Part shown: piece after piece, positions 11,067 to 20,865 of the stretch | How positions within the stretch are numbered: the first letter of the stretch is position 1 | How the letters are laid out: every line of letters starts with the position of its first letter | Notes under the pieces: model-generated | Database searches by the model: none | Told to the model about the DNA's origin: nothing | What the model saw: the letters and a program-made list of their open reading frames with translations, nothing else | Assembly: GCA_041391485.1 (NCBI GenBank) | Contig: JAWKNY010000002.1 | Location: forward strand, 124,001-188,000 | Reading direction: 5' to 3' | Origin: JACKAF01 sp041391485 | GTDB taxonomy: Bacteria > Bdellovibrionota > FAC87 > UBA2466 > JACKAF01 | Length of the DNA: 64,000 bases | Translations under genes and position numbers: made by a program

Positions 11067-11096
11067 GTCGGAAACGCCTTGGAAAAATGCTAAAGC

Positions 11097-12506
11097 TTAG
11101 TTGTACCCTTCGATACGCACGTTTCCAATATCATACTTTTTAAGCCTGCGATACAGAGTGGGCCGCGAAATACGGAGCTTCTTGGCCATCGCTTCCACGC
11201 TTCCAGTGTGTGACTTGAGCTGGTCTTCCAGAATCTTCTTTTCCAGGTGGCTCAAGTAGGTTTCCAAGCCGTACTCATAAAGAACTTCCGTATCCACTTC
11301 CGCCCCTACGCCCTGCGACTCAGAAAGCGGCTTCGGATCTTCAAAAGGACGGTAGCGATCGCTCAGGTGGCTGACCTCAATACGTTCCGCGGCTCGGGAC
11401 ATAATCACGAGGTACTCGACGGCATCGCGCAGCTCACGCACGTTGCCCTCTTCCCAATGGAACTTCTTGAACAACTCCACGATCTCCTCGTCATACGGCT
11501 TATCGTAACCGGCAAAAGCGTTTACAAAGTGTTCGAAGAGAACCTTGATGTCAGATTTGCGTTCACGCAGAGGGGGGATGTTGACCACCACCTGAGAAAT
11601 GCGCGAATAAAGATCCTGGCGGAACTTTCCTTCCTCCACCATCTTCTTCAAATCACGGTTCGTGGCACAGAGTACCCGAACGTCCGCACGCCGTTTCTTG
11701 TCGTCCCCCAGACGGTAGTATTCCATCGAGTCTAAGAACGTGAGAAAGTTGGCCTGGGTTTCAAGCGGCATCTCTCCGATTTCATCGAGAAAGAGATCCC
11801 CGCCTTGGGCAAGTTCCACTAGCCCACGCTTGTCAGCGATGGCACCGGTAAAAGCGCCCTTCTTATGGCCGAAAATCTGATCCTGAAACTGCTCGTTGTT
11901 CAAGCACGCACAGTTTACCTGCTCAAAGGGTCGCGCTTGGCCCTCTCGCTCAGCCACTACCTTGTTGGACAGCAACGCGAACGGAGTCTTCCCAACACCC
12001 GTTTCTCCGTAAAAGAGAATGCGCATGTCTTGGGCCTGTTGAACCAATTGAATGGCCCGGCGGATCCCTTCGCTTTCGCCAACAAGCTGATTCGTCTCGA
12101 CACTCTTGTCGAACGCGCGCTTGAGCACACGAAACTTTTTGGAATCCGAGAAAACTTTGTTGAGTTTTAGATTGAGCGTGGCTTCGTCAAAAGGTTTTTC
12201 CAGGTAATCGTTCGCGCCCAGCTTCATGCACTTCACAACGGTGGGCACGTCTCTGAAACCAGACTCCATGATCGCGGGTTTCTCTGGGAAGCGCTTTTTA
12301 AATTCGACCAGAACCTGCGTACCATCGTGTTGCGGATCTTTCAGATCGATATCAATGATGGCGCCGTCCAAGTCTTCTCTTTCGAGAATGGAAATTGCTT
12401 CCACATAATTGTGGGCTGGGTGCAGTTCATAGTTGCCCTTGAGCGCCAGCTCCATGACCTTAAGGAAAACCGGATCATCATCAAGAATCAGCAGATTTAG
12501 CTTCAT
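11097..12506 (-). CDS. NtrC-family sigma-54-dependent response regulator
   Basis: 469 residues with three domains in order. A receiver domain (1-120) has the acidic LILDDDP cluster, phospho-acceptor Asp in AIIDIDL and Lys in YLEKPFD. An AAA+ domain (about 145-385) has Walker A GETGVGKT, the intact sigma-54 contact loop GAFTGA and Walker B GGDLFLDEIGE. A C-terminal Fis-like helix-turn-helix ends in RISRPTLYRRLKKYDI. It should therefore activate sigma-54 promoters after phosphorylation. No cognate histidine kinase is adjacent. It is transcribed towards the M13 peptidase gene, and a 210-base divergent region separates it from the Ig-like gene. Confidence 0.93.
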   Translation of the reverse strand: MKLNLLILDDDPVFLKVMELALKGNYELHPAHNYVEAISILEREDLDGAIIDIDLKDPQHDGTQVLVEFKKRFPEKPAIMESGFRDVPTVVKCMKLGANDYLEKPFDEATLNLKLNKVFSDSKKFRVLKRAFDKSVETNQLVGESEGIRRAIQLVQQAQDMRILFYGETGVGKTPFALLSNKVVAEREGQARPFEQVNCACLNNEQFQDQIFGHKKGAFTGAIADKRGLVELAQGGDLFLDEIGEMPLETQANFLTFLDSMEYYRLGDDKKRRADVRVLCATNRDLKKMVEEGKFRQDLYSRISQVVVNIPPLRERKSDIKVLFEHFVNAFAGYDKPYDEEIVELFKKFHWEEGNVRELRDAVEYLVIMSRAAERIEVSHLSDRYRPFEDPKPLSESQGVGAEVDTEVLYEYGLETYLSHLEKKILEDQLKSHTGSVEAMAKKLRISRPTLYRRLKKYDIGNVRIEGYN

Positions 12507-12716
12507 GGGTACCCCGTAGAGAGTGGGCCAAAAATAACGCCCGGCAATATACTAAACCCCCAATTTTAAAGCAAGTTCGCCTAACCTGCCGCGTAAGAAA
12601 ATTCTTACTTAACCTCCAGATTTCTTTAGGGTTTTTGAAACATCCCGTCGTGACAAACTTGTGCTTTGGACCCATCGTTATAGCTTCTTTAGAGCTTTTC
12701 CAATTTAGGAGGATCT

Positions 12717-13538
12717 ATGCGCGCTTTGAGCAGGACGGCAGTACTCTTGTTGGTATCCTTTTACGCAGCACTCGGAACGGCAGCCACCGAGCTGCGTATG
12801 AGCCAAACGATTTCGGTCAGCACTCTGGCGGGCGAGGCCTTCGCCGAAGACCTGGGACACTACACAGGTATTTCGGGCGCGAACGGCCTTTACCAGCAGA
12901 TATCCGGCCCAGCCTGGGTAACGCTGACCTCAAAAGGCATCGTTTACGGAACGCCCTCTCTCGAAGACGTGGGCCTGAACAAGCTTTATGTGTCACTCGA
13001 ATACGCAGGAAAGACGGAACTCTTTCTCGTCGAAATCGATGTGCGTCACCCGGATGAACTCCCTAGCCTCAGCTTCAACGCCAAGGTGGGGGATGTGTTT
13101 CTGAACGACCTTAGCCGAACGACTGGGATGGTCGGTCACTACACCTTTGAAAACCTCCCGGCATGGCTGGAAGCGACTGGGGCCGGAGTGGTCGTTGGAA
13201 AGCCTAGCACTGCCGATTTGGGCGTACACCAATTCCAGGTCTACGTGGACGGAACCGACCAGTCCTTCACGGTCCGCATCCAGGTGCTCCTTCAGGACCA
13301 GACCTACGCCCCGATGGCGGTAAAGGTAGGTCAGTTTGTTTCTATCGACCTTCTCAAGGCCATCGGGCTGCAGGGACGTTACACGGTTTTCGCCCCTGTG
13401 TTTTTAAAGCTTAGCTCGTCGGGCGTACTCAGCGGCACACCTACCCGGTTGGATGTGGGTGCGTACCGGATCTGGGTGGAGATCCGCCAAGGTCTGAAAC
13501 TCTATCGTTACTACTTTGATCTAGTAGTGGAAAACTAG
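12717..13538 (+). CDS. Secreted protein with three putative Ig-like (He_PIG-type) repeats
   Basis: 273 residues behind a strong AGGAGG ribosome-binding site. After a signal peptide ending near GTAAT come three repeats of about 80 residues. Each has the pattern of a hydrophobic/acidic beginning, a central P-A-W-(V/L) or equivalent and a GTPS / GKPS / GTPT turn, then a final beta strand (VGLNKLYVSLEY, LGVHQFQVYVDG, VGAYRIWVEIRQ). This is the rhythm of putative Ig or cadherin-like adhesion modules. No enzymatic motif is present. It is likely an envelope or secreted structural or adhesion protein and has its own terminator. Confidence 0.65.
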   Translation: MRALSRTAVLLLVSFYAALGTAATELRMSQTISVSTLAGEAFAEDLGHYTGISGANGLYQQISGPAWVTLTSKGIVYGTPSLEDVGLNKLYVSLEYAGKTELFLVEIDVRHPDELPSLSFNAKVGDVFLNDLSRTTGMVGHYTFENLPAWLEATGAGVVVGKPSTADLGVHQFQVYVDGTDQSFTVRIQVLLQDQTYAPMAVKVGQFVSIDLLKAIGLQGRYTVFAPVFLKLSSSGVLSGTPTRLDVGAYRIWVEIRQGLKLYRYYFDLVVEN

Positions 13539-13549
13539 CCTCTCCACTA

Positions 13550-13594
13550 GCGGCAGGTATTCGGCACGGGCCGGGTATCTGCCGCACTTTTTTA
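13550..13594. terminator. Rho-independent terminator between convergent genes
   Basis: GCGGCAG (13550-13556) pairs with CTGCCGC (13579-13585); GTAT/GTAT positions extend the stem through wobble and A-T pairs. A T6 tract follows at 13588-13593. It terminates the Ig-like gene on the plus strand, and the end of the reductase gene on the other strand abuts it. Confidence 0.75.
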
Positions 13595-14942
13595 CCGCTT
13601 CGATCGCATCGTCACAAACTCTTCGGCGCTGGTTGGGTGAATTCCCACCGTCGCATCAAAGTCGTGTTTCTTCGCACCCGCTTTGATCGCAATCGCAACC
13701 CCTTGCACAATCTCAGGCGCGTCCGCTCCCACCATGTGGCAGCCCACCACTCGGTCGGACTTGGGATCCACGATCAGTTTCATGTAGGTCTTTTCTTGAA
13801 TAGGGGATAGCGTGAACTTCAGCGCCCTAAACTGGCTTTCGTAAACATCCACGTCCCCAAACTGGGATTTCGCTTCGGCTTCCGTCAAGCCCACCGTCGC
13901 TAGCGGGGGCTGAGAAAAGACGGCAGCGGGAATGTTTGAGTACTCCATCTTGAAATTCTTACCGTTGAAGAGATTTTCTGCGAGCAGAGTCCCTTCGCTT
14001 GTGGCCACAGGTGTCAGGTTTACCCGATCCGTACAGTCGCCAATGGCATAAATACTCGGCACACTGCTCTGACTGAACTCGTTTACGAGGACTTCGCCCC
14101 GCTCACCCAGTTTTACGCCGACGGACTCCAAACCCAGATTTGCCGTATTGGGGGCGCGGCCCGTCGCCACAGAGCAAAACATCGGCTTCAAGTTCACTAC
14201 CGTCGGAAAGCTTCATTTTTTTGGATTTTCCATGGGCTGAGATATTCTCAATTGTCACACCCGTACGAAAGTGGATCCCCTTTTTCTCCAGCTCGGCTTG
14301 AAGATAAGCGCGCATTCCCTCGTCAAAACCCCGAAGAATTTTGTCGGCACGGATGATGACTTCGACCTCACTGCCAAAACCGTTCAGGATGCCCGCAAAC
14401 TCGACGGCAATGAAGCCTCCTCCCGCAATGACAACTTTCTTGGGCTGCTCTTCCATCTCGAACATTTCGTTCGAGGTCACTCCCAGCTCAACACCCGGAA
14501 TAGGCGCTTTAGTCGGACGGCCTCCGACGGCGACAACAATGTACTTGGCAGTAAACGATTTGCCGTTCACTTCTACGGAGTTCGGTCCCGTCACCACCCC
14601 TCTTCCCGAAAATCTTTCGACCTTGTTCTTGGAAAGCATCCCTTCGTAGAGTCCGCTCAATCGGGAGATCTCCTTGTCGCGCCCGGCTTTGAGAGCTTTC
14701 CAATCAAAGGACGGCGCTTGGGTGGTCCAGCCATAGGATCGCATCAACTCCACTTCGTCCGAAAAATGCGATCCGAGCACCATAAATTTTTTGGGAATGC
14801 ACCCGCGGATCACGCAAGTTCCGCCGAAACGATCCGACTCGCAAATGCCTACCCGAGCCCCTAGACCGCCCGACCAACGCGCGACACGAACGCCGCCAGA
14901 ACCGCCACCTAAAACAAAAAGATCAAAGTCAAACTCGCTCAT
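13592..14942 (-). CDS. Glutathione reductase-like pyridine nucleotide-disulfide oxidoreductase, frame-disrupted
   Basis: About 450 residues after joining, the normal length of glutathione reductase. Features in order: FAD motif LGGGSGG at residues 11-17, redox centre GGTCVIRGCIPKK, NAD(P)H motif VIAGGGFIAVEFAG, FAD motif IYAIGDC, and the dimer-interface active-site segment IHPTSAEEFVTM near the C-terminus, which fits glutathione or trypanothione-type reductases. The frame breaks at the T4 run (minus-strand sense) at about 14176-14179. One extra T there gives ADVFCSVATGRAPNT. The start at 14942 is preceded by GGGAGAG. The reading frame upstream of it belongs to the divergent Nudix promoter region. 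Confidence 0.75.
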
Positions 14943-15018
14943 GCTCTCTCCCTCGCCGGGTATACCGCACCAGGAATCAGGCGACAACGCCTTTGGCCCT
15001 GTGATAGCGTCTGCGATC

Positions 15019-15564
15019 ATGAGCGACAAACGCAATCCCTGGAAGACTCTCTCTACCAAAACGCATTACGACAACCCGTGGATTCGAGTGGATGAACACC
15101 AGGTCCTCAACGCTGCGGATAAACCAGCAATCTACGGAACCGTGCACTTCAAGAATTTAGCTCTCGGGATTGTGCCCATCGATAACGAAGGAAATACCTA
15201 TTTGGTGGGCCAGTTCCGCTATCCACTGGATCAGTACTCTTGGGAAATTCCCGAGGGAGGCGGTGCTCTAGAAATAGAACCTCTTGTCAGCGCGAAGAGA
15301 GAGCTCAAAGAAGAGACAGGGATTACGGCGACGGAATGGAAGGTAATTCAGGAATTGCACCTTTCCAACTCCGCTACCGATGAACGCGCCATCATCTATC
15401 TGGCGACAGGACTCCGGTTTGGGGATTCGGCTCCAGAGGAGGATGAGGCGCTTACGGTGAAGAAGCTCCCCCTGAAAAAAGCGTACGAGATGGTACTCAA
15501 CGGTGAAATTACGGATGCTATCTCGGTGGTGGCGCTACTCCGCGCTCAAAGCTTAATGCACTAG
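15019..15564 (+). CDS. Nudix hydrolase, ADP-ribose pyrophosphatase-like
   Basis: About 181 residues from the ATG at 15019. An in-frame upstream extension overlaps the divergent reductase gene and is not protein-like. Residues about 70-105 form the Nudix box, IPEGGGALEIE followed by SAKRELKEETGI. The REL-EE-G-I core is intact, although the spacing between the first Glu and Arg differs slightly from the textbook motif. The surrounding LVGQFRYP and WEIPEGG are typical of ADP-ribose / nucleotide-sugar pyrophosphatases. It is probably a housekeeping hydrolase cleaving nucleoside diphosphate-X compounds with Mg2+. It overlaps the end of the methyltransferase gene on the other strand by 12 bases. 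Confidence 0.85.
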   Translation: MSDKRNPWKTLSTKTHYDNPWIRVDEHQVLNAADKPAIYGTVHFKNLALGIVPIDNEGNTYLVGQFRYPLDQYSWEIPEGGGALEIEPLVSAKRELKEETGITATEWKVIQELHLSNSATDERAIIYLATGLRFGDSAPEEDEALTVKKLPLKKAYEMVLNGEITDAISVVALLRAQSLMH

Positions 15565-16281
15565 TTTTTTCTGAAAACAGCCCATATAGCCCACTCGCAA
15601 ACTATCCGTGTAAACAAAACTAAAGTCTTGGTGCACCCGTCTTTTAAAAACCGACGACCAAAAGGGCCAGGAGAAAAACTTGGGAATGCTGCCCCTAAAC
15701 TCGAGCGGCTCCAGCCCGCATTCGCGCGCGAAGCTCTCTACTTCCTTTGGCTTTAAGAACAATTCATAAACGTGCACATTGGGAGGTGACTCTGGAAACC
15801 AGCGCAACGCCTCGATGGCAAGGAGGCGCGATGCCCAATTGCGGTTGAAGGTGGAGAACATCAGTTTGCCGCCGGGTTTCAACACTCTCGCCCCTTCGGC
15901 GAGCACTCTTCCGGGATCGTCCACATGCTCTAAAAAGTCCATCAGCAGCACCGCGTCGAACGAGTCGGATTCTAGCGGTAAATCAAAAGCATTCCCGTGA
16001 AGAAACTCAGTGCCGGGCACCCCTTGGTCGCGCGCCACTTTGAGCGAGTTTTCCGAAAGATCCACCCCGGTTACCGAAAAGCCTTCTTTCGCCAGCGGAT
16101 TGGCGACGAGTCCTCCGCCACACGCGACATCCAGAACCTTTTGTCCGGCGCTCAGGTGCCGGCGGACAAAGTCTAACTTGATTCCGGATTCGGCCCGCAG
16201 CAATCCAATGGCGTGGCGATCCCCGTGGTACCACTGCTCGCCCAGCTCATCATAAAACGCGTTATTAACTTGTTCGCTCAT
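15553..16281 (-). CDS. UbiG-like class I SAM-dependent methyltransferase
   Basis: 242 residues. Motif I is VLDVACGGGLVANPLA, with a following acidic end of beta-2 (VTGVDLS) and the LLMDFLEHV motif found in UbiG-type O-methyltransferases. The C-terminal PKFFSWPFW region is hydrophobic and could contact membrane-soluble substrates. It is the third gene of a run with the type III polyketide synthase and a small membrane protein, overlapping the latter by 17 bases. Inference: it methylates a hydroxyl of the phenolic or quinone-like product of that synthase rather than making ubiquinone itself. Confidence 0.8.
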   Translation of the reverse strand: MSEQVNNAFYDELGEQWYHGDRHAIGLLRAESGIKLDFVRRHLSAGQKVLDVACGGGLVANPLAKEGFSVTGVDLSENSLKVARDQGVPGTEFLHGNAFDLPLESDSFDAVLLMDFLEHVDDPGRVLAEGARVLKPGGKLMFSTFNRNWASRLLAIEALRWFPESPPNVHVYELFLKPKEVESFARECGLEPLEFRGSIPKFFSWPFWSSVFKRRVHQDFSFVYTDSLRVGYMGCFQKKLVH

Positions 16282-16729
16282 GTTCTTTTCTCAAAGTGGG
16301 AACTAGCACCCACGCCGCCCATTGATAGATCGAAAAACCAAATACGGCAAAAGGGAGACCTGTCCTAAAGAGAACCGCTTCCCCTTGCCACCACAGCCCC
16401 CCGGTCAAAAAGAGCAGAACGGGGTGATTCACGAAAAGAAGCGCGTGCAGCCAGTTTTCCGTGGGTTCGCAGCTATCCGTATGCACCCACTCATCTTTTG
16501 TGATGAGTAAGGCCGAAAAAATCGCCCCTCCTACGTAAACGTACAACCACGGGAGTGTGGCTGGCGCAAAGGCCGGGACGCAGAGCACAGAACCAAAAAC
16601 CAGAGAATCGGCGACATGCCCATAACTCTCAAAGCGCCGAAGGCCGCGTTTGCGATGAAACACCCCTTCATCCAGAGTCATCAGAAGCCCTTGGATGCCC
16701 CACGCGATTAAGCTTGCGTAAAAAAGCAT
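16265..16729 (-). CDS. Small integral membrane protein of the type III PKS cluster
   Basis: 154 residues with about four or five hydrophobic segments (roughly 1-15, 40-60, 65-80, 100-115, 120-145) and several Trp and His residues (YGHVADS, DEWVHTDS, LLFVNHPVL). No family is recognised with confidence. It is sandwiched between the polyketide synthase (3-base gap) and the methyltransferase (17-base overlap), so it is very likely expressed with them. It may be an accessory membrane enzyme or chaperone for a lipidic product. Confidence 0.7.
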   Translation of the reverse strand: MLFYASLIAWGIQGLLMTLDEGVFHRKRGLRRFESYGHVADSLVFGSVLCVPAFAPATLPWLYVYVGGAIFSALLITKDEWVHTDSCEPTENWLHALLFVNHPVLLFLTGGLWWQGEAVLFRTGLPFAVFGFSIYQWAAWVLVPTLRKEHERTS

Positions 16730-16732
16730 GGC

Positions 16733-17800
16733 TCAGACTCTTTCCATTACCGAAGAAGCAAAGGTCAAACCGGGACCAAACGCCAAAGAAAGAATGCGAT
16801 CCCCGCAGCGCACGTTGGGATCTTCTAACAGCTCATTCCATATATAGGGCAACGAACACGAGGAGAGGTTGCCGCGCTCTTGCAGCACGCGATCGCTATG
16901 AGTCGTGCTTCCTGGTTTCAACTCCAAGGCTTCCGCGACCGCTTCAACGATGCGGGGCCCTCCGGGATGAATGGCAAAGTGATCGATTTCCGACAAGGAT
17001 AAGTTCAAAGAGGCCAGAAATTCTTCCACATAGTCTCTCAAGGCACCCACAATCTTTCTGGGAACTTCACGACTCAAGGTCATGCCAAAATTGCTCGACC
17101 CCAGTGTCCAGGTCATATCGCCCAGACTCTGTGGGAGCACCCGCTCCCTGGAACCGCACCACAGGAAGCCTTTACTGGGCTTCTCCGAAGTGACGTCGAT
17201 GCGTGCAGCTCCATCGGCAAAAAGGGAGTTCACCACAATCTGCGTGGCCGACGCGCCATCGCTATCCAGATGCAAAGAGCAGAGTTCGACGAACAAGAGC
17301 GAAGCCGGCCCGTCGAGTTGCGTTGCCATGGAAAGCGCGGGAATGGAAGCGTAACAACCCATGTGCCCCACGTGCCAAACACGCGCGTGCGACTCTTTCG
17401 CGCTCGTCAACTTCTGCAGGGCATTGGGCGAGGTATAGCCCGTGCATGAAACCTGAATCAGGTACTTGGCATCCAGGGCTCCGTCAAAAAGTTCGTTCGC
17501 CAAACGATCAGCCTCTCGTTCAAAAATACGCATGCGCGCCGCCAGCGAAGGCTGGCGTTCACCGTAGAGTTCCATCTCGTCCCAACGGGTGTGGCAGACA
17601 TCATCGAGAATGACCTGGCGTTGACGGATTCGCGGATTTCCTATCAAGCGCTCGTAAAGGTTGAGCGCACGTGCGGCCTCCGGATCCGGATGGCCTTCCG
17701 TTCTGAAGAGAATGCGGGCCATGAGCCAACGCAAGGTATCCTCTTGCGCGACAGCGAAGGGCATTACCGCGGGCCTGATTTTTGAAAGGTACCGGCTCAT
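16733..17800 (-). CDS. Type III polyketide synthase (chalcone/alkylresorcinol synthase-like)
   Basis: 355 residues from the ATG at 17800, which follows AGAGGACGT. The thiolase-fold catalytic triad of type III PKSs can be placed: Cys149 in VGHMGCYAS, His278 in AIHPGGPR and Asn311 in QERGNLSSCSLPYIW. The sequence also has the family ends (LAFGPGLTFAS, the GFGPG loop). It should extend an acyl-CoA starter with malonyl-CoA and cyclise to a pyrone or resorcinol. Genes for a membrane protein and a UbiG-like methyltransferase follow immediately, forming a compact three-gene natural-product operon. The 104-base region to the divergent ABC-F gene probably holds the promoter. Confidence 0.88.
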   Translation of the reverse strand: MSRYLSKIRPAVMPFAVAQEDTLRWLMARILFRTEGHPDPEAARALNLYERLIGNPRIRQRQVILDDVCHTRWDEMELYGERQPSLAARMRIFEREADRLANELFDGALDAKYLIQVSCTGYTSPNALQKLTSAKESHARVWHVGHMGCYASIPALSMATQLDGPASLLFVELCSLHLDSDGASATQIVVNSLFADGAARIDVTSEKPSKGFLWCGSRERVLPQSLGDMTWTLGSSNFGMTLSREVPRKIVGALRDYVEEFLASLNLSLSEIDHFAIHPGGPRIVEAVAEALELKPGSTTHSDRVLQERGNLSSCSLPYIWNELLEDPNVRCGDRILSLAFGPGLTFASSVMERV

Positions 17801-17904
17801 ACGTCCTCTAAAGCGCCCGCTTAGCCAGACGCATTCCGATCCCCAACCTATTCGCCTTTGCGCGAGGTGACAACTTCGCACGCTTTTGCTATTTCCATGC
17901 GTTC

Positions 17905-19818
17905 ATGAAAGCCCAAATCGTGCTTGAAAATGTGGGGATGCACTTCCCAAACCGCGTCCTTTTTGACGAGGTGAATTGGACCCTTTACGAAGGCATGCGC
18001 GTAACGCTGGCGGGGCGCAATGGCTGCGGCAAATCCACGCTCATGCGCATTATGGCGGGCCGTTTGGACCCCCACGAAGGGCAACGCTCAATCGTTGGGG
18101 GGCGAAACCTCAAGCTGGGCTATCTCGACCAGAACCTGCTGGACTCGGCAGTTATCGATACGCAGACACTGAAGGGGAGCAACCCTTCCGTAGTCGACTA
18201 CGTCAAACACCGCATCCTTGAGACCAAAGCCGAGGAAGAAGCAGAGCAGGACTGGCAGATAGAGCGAGTTTTGGGCGGCCTTGGATTTGATAGCGCCAAG
18301 CAAAACGGCTCCATTCACGAGCTGAGTGGCGGGTGGTTGCTGCGCATGTTTATCGCTGGCGCCATCTTGAAAAAGCCGGACGTGCTGCTTCTGGATGAGC
18401 CCACGAACCATCTGGATCTTTCGTCGATTCAATGGATCGAGAATTTCCTCACGAAGGAATACCAAGGGAGCTTGGTTCTGATTACCCATGACGTGGCGCT
18501 ACAACGGCGGACGACGGATGCGCTAGCGATTGTACACGGCGCCCGCTTCTATTTTCGCAAGCACCAGAAAGATTACTTATCCTTCCGGGACTCCCTCGGG
18601 GAAGAAGCTGTCTTGCTCGAAAAAGGCTTGGAGCGCCTTCAAAAGAAGCACAAAGAGATCATGGAATTTGTGCAAAAGTACCGCGCCAAGGCCCGATCGG
18701 CGTCGCGCGCACAAAGCAAGCTAAAGAATGCTGAGGAAATTGAAGGCGAGATGAACGCTCTTAAGGAGCGCCTCTCTCAAATCCACGGCACTGCGTACAA
18801 CCTGCGGTTTCGCTTCCGCTCGGAAAACCTCGGACCGAAGTTTCCTTTGATTCTGAACAACATCTCGTTTCGCTATGAAGAAGATGGCCCGCAGATCCTA
18901 AAAGGAATTAACCTGGACACGAAACGCGGGCAGAAGATCGCCATCATCGGCGACAACGGGGCGGGAAAAACTACTTTACTGAATGTGATTGGGAGAAACC
19001 TCAAGCCCCAAACGGGCTCCGTAAAAACGGGCAAATGGGTGGAAACGGGTTTCTTCGGGCAGCACCAACTCGATCAGCTTTCACTGGAAGATTCTCTTCT
19101 GGACAATCTCAAACAGTGTGTCGACAACGTCTCCCCCGATCAGCTTCGTGCGTGGCTCGGAGCCTTTGGTTTTTCGGGAACCGATGAAATTTCAAAACCC
19201 GCAAAAGTTCTTAGCGGAGGGGAAAGAGCGCGCCTCGCGTTGCTGCGTATTTTGGTGACCCCCGTCAACCTGATCCTGCTCGATGAACCGACCAACCACT
19301 TGGATATAGAAACCAAGGAGCTTCTGAAGTCTGCCATGCAGGAATTCCAGGGAACCGTGGCTTTTGTTTCACACGATAGAGAATTCATCAGCTCCATCGC
19401 GGATCGCATTCTTTATCTGTCTCACGATCACGAACTCACCGATCACATCGGAAACCTGGAGAGCTTTTTCGAAAAGTACCCGCACCTGGGCTCCCAGATG
19501 GACAAGCTAAAAAAGGAAGCCCCGAAGAAAGAAAGCGTTGGGCTCAGCTACGAAGAAAGAAAGCAACGCCGGAACCGCGCAAAGAGCCTGGAAAAACAGA
19601 TTGGTACACTCGAAGAGGAAATTGACCAGCAGGGGAACGAGAAGAGCGCTCTGCAGGAAGAAGCTGATCAGGCAAGCTTTTACGCGCCGGAAAACGAAGG
19701 CCGACGCCAGGAAGTATTCGCACGGTTAACCGATTTAGAAAGTTCCATCACAAAAAAAATGATCGAGTGGGAAAGGCTCAGTTCGGAGCTGGAGTCGCTG
19801 GCTGAGGAACCGGCTTAG
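17905..19818 (+). CDS. ABC-F family ATPase (Uup/YheS-like)
   Basis: 637 residues with two ABC ATPase domains and no membrane segments. The first has Walker A GRNGCGKST, signature LSGGW and Walker B LLLDEPTNHL. The second has GDNGAGKTT, LSGGERARL and LILLDEPTNHLD. Between them is the charged linker, and a C-terminal coiled coil (about 545-630) resembles the Uup DNA/ribosome-binding tail. ABC-F proteins act on the ribosome or on nucleic acid, not in transport. The 3' end overlaps the convergent rlmN gene by about 30 bases. Confidence 0.92.
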   Translation: MKAQIVLENVGMHFPNRVLFDEVNWTLYEGMRVTLAGRNGCGKSTLMRIMAGRLDPHEGQRSIVGGRNLKLGYLDQNLLDSAVIDTQTLKGSNPSVVDYVKHRILETKAEEEAEQDWQIERVLGGLGFDSAKQNGSIHELSGGWLLRMFIAGAILKKPDVLLLDEPTNHLDLSSIQWIENFLTKEYQGSLVLITHDVALQRRTTDALAIVHGARFYFRKHQKDYLSFRDSLGEEAVLLEKGLERLQKKHKEIMEFVQKYRAKARSASRAQSKLKNAEEIEGEMNALKERLSQIHGTAYNLRFRFRSENLGPKFPLILNNISFRYEEDGPQILKGINLDTKRGQKIAIIGDNGAGKTTLLNVIGRNLKPQTGSVKTGKWVETGFFGQHQLDQLSLEDSLLDNLKQCVDNVSPDQLRAWLGAFGFSGTDEISKPAKVLSGGERARLALLRILVTPVNLILLDEPTNHLDIETKELLKSAMQEFQGTVAFVSHDREFISSIADRILYLSHDHELTDHIGNLESFFEKYPHLGSQMDKLKKEAPKKESVGLSYEERKQRRNRAKSLEKQIGTLEEEIDQQGNEKSALQEEADQASFYAPENEGRRQEVFARLTDLESSITKKMIEWERLSSELESLAEEPA

Positions 19819-20865
19819 TATCCTCCAAACCTTTTTTGAGTTGCGTGCGCAACTGACCACAGGCCGCTGCCACATCGCGCCCCGGCTACGCCGGTAGGTC
19901 ACCGTATAATACCGATCCATCAGTATTTTCTGAAAGCGCAGCACGCGTTCTTCCGAAGGCCGCTTGAATTCCACAAACGGGTTTTCGTTGTAAGCGAGAA
20001 GATTAATCTTAACGGGGATACCCGCCAGAAGTTTCGCCAACCGACGCGCGTCCTCATCTGAATCATTGATGCCATCGATAAGAAGGTATTCAATGGTGAT
20101 GCGTTTGCGGCCTTTCAGACGCAGGTTGCGGCACACCGTCATCAACTCTTCCAAAGGGTATTTTTGGTTGATGGGCATGATCTTAAGACGTTGCTCTTCT
20201 GTCGTTCCGTGAAGCGAAATGGCGAGCATTCCCAAATCATCGTCAATAAACTGCTGAATGACGGGCGTCACGCCGACCGTGGAAACCGTGATGTGTTTTT
20301 TCCCAATCTGAAAACCGTTGGGGTGCTGAAAGATCTGCAAGGCCTTTCGGACTTCCGTGTAATTATCGAAAGGTTCGCCCATTCCCATCACCACGATATT
20401 GGTGACGGGCTTGGGAGTCGGCACGGAGATGAGCTGATCCACAATCTCCCAGCTCTTCATGTTGCGGATAAAACCCATATAGCCGGTAGCACAAAAGCGG
20501 CAGGCCATCTTGCAACCCACTTGCGTAGAGATGCAAAGGGTCGCCCGATCTTTGGCCGGGATGTAGACCGATTCCACTGTCTGGCCATCTTCCAAAGTAA
20601 CCAGGTACTTGACCGTGCCATCCGCCGATTCGTGCGCAACCTCCACCTTGAGCTTGGGCAAGGTAAAGCGGTGGGCCAACTCATCGCGGAAGGATTTGCT
20701 GAGATTGGTCATCTCGGAGAAATCCGACACCCGCTTCTGGTTAATCCAAAGAAATAACTGTCGTCCACGGAAAGAGGAATGGCCCAGGCTCTCGGCAAGG
20801 CCTTCCAACTCCTCGATGGGAAGTCCTTTTAGAACGGGGCTACTATTTTCGGCAGAAGCGAACAA
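19788..20865 (-). CDS. rlmN: Dual-specificity 23S rRNA/tRNA (adenine-C2) methyltransferase RlmN, frame-disrupted
   Basis: A radical-SAM methyltransferase of about 359 residues. The iron-sulfur motif is CKMACRFC (CxxxCxxC), preceded by the conserved STQVGC. SLHGTTEEQRLKIMPIN and INLLAYNEN are family hallmarks. As written, the frame is lost after YRRSRG at about 19880-19883, which would remove the ACGQL segment holding the second catalytic Cys (Cys355 in E. coli). Reading the next frame restores DVAAACGQLRTQLKKGLE and a stop at 19788. One extra G in the G4 run is enough. The gene starts immediately after the stop of the HAD phosphatase gene and is surely co-transcribed with it. Confidence 0.85.
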
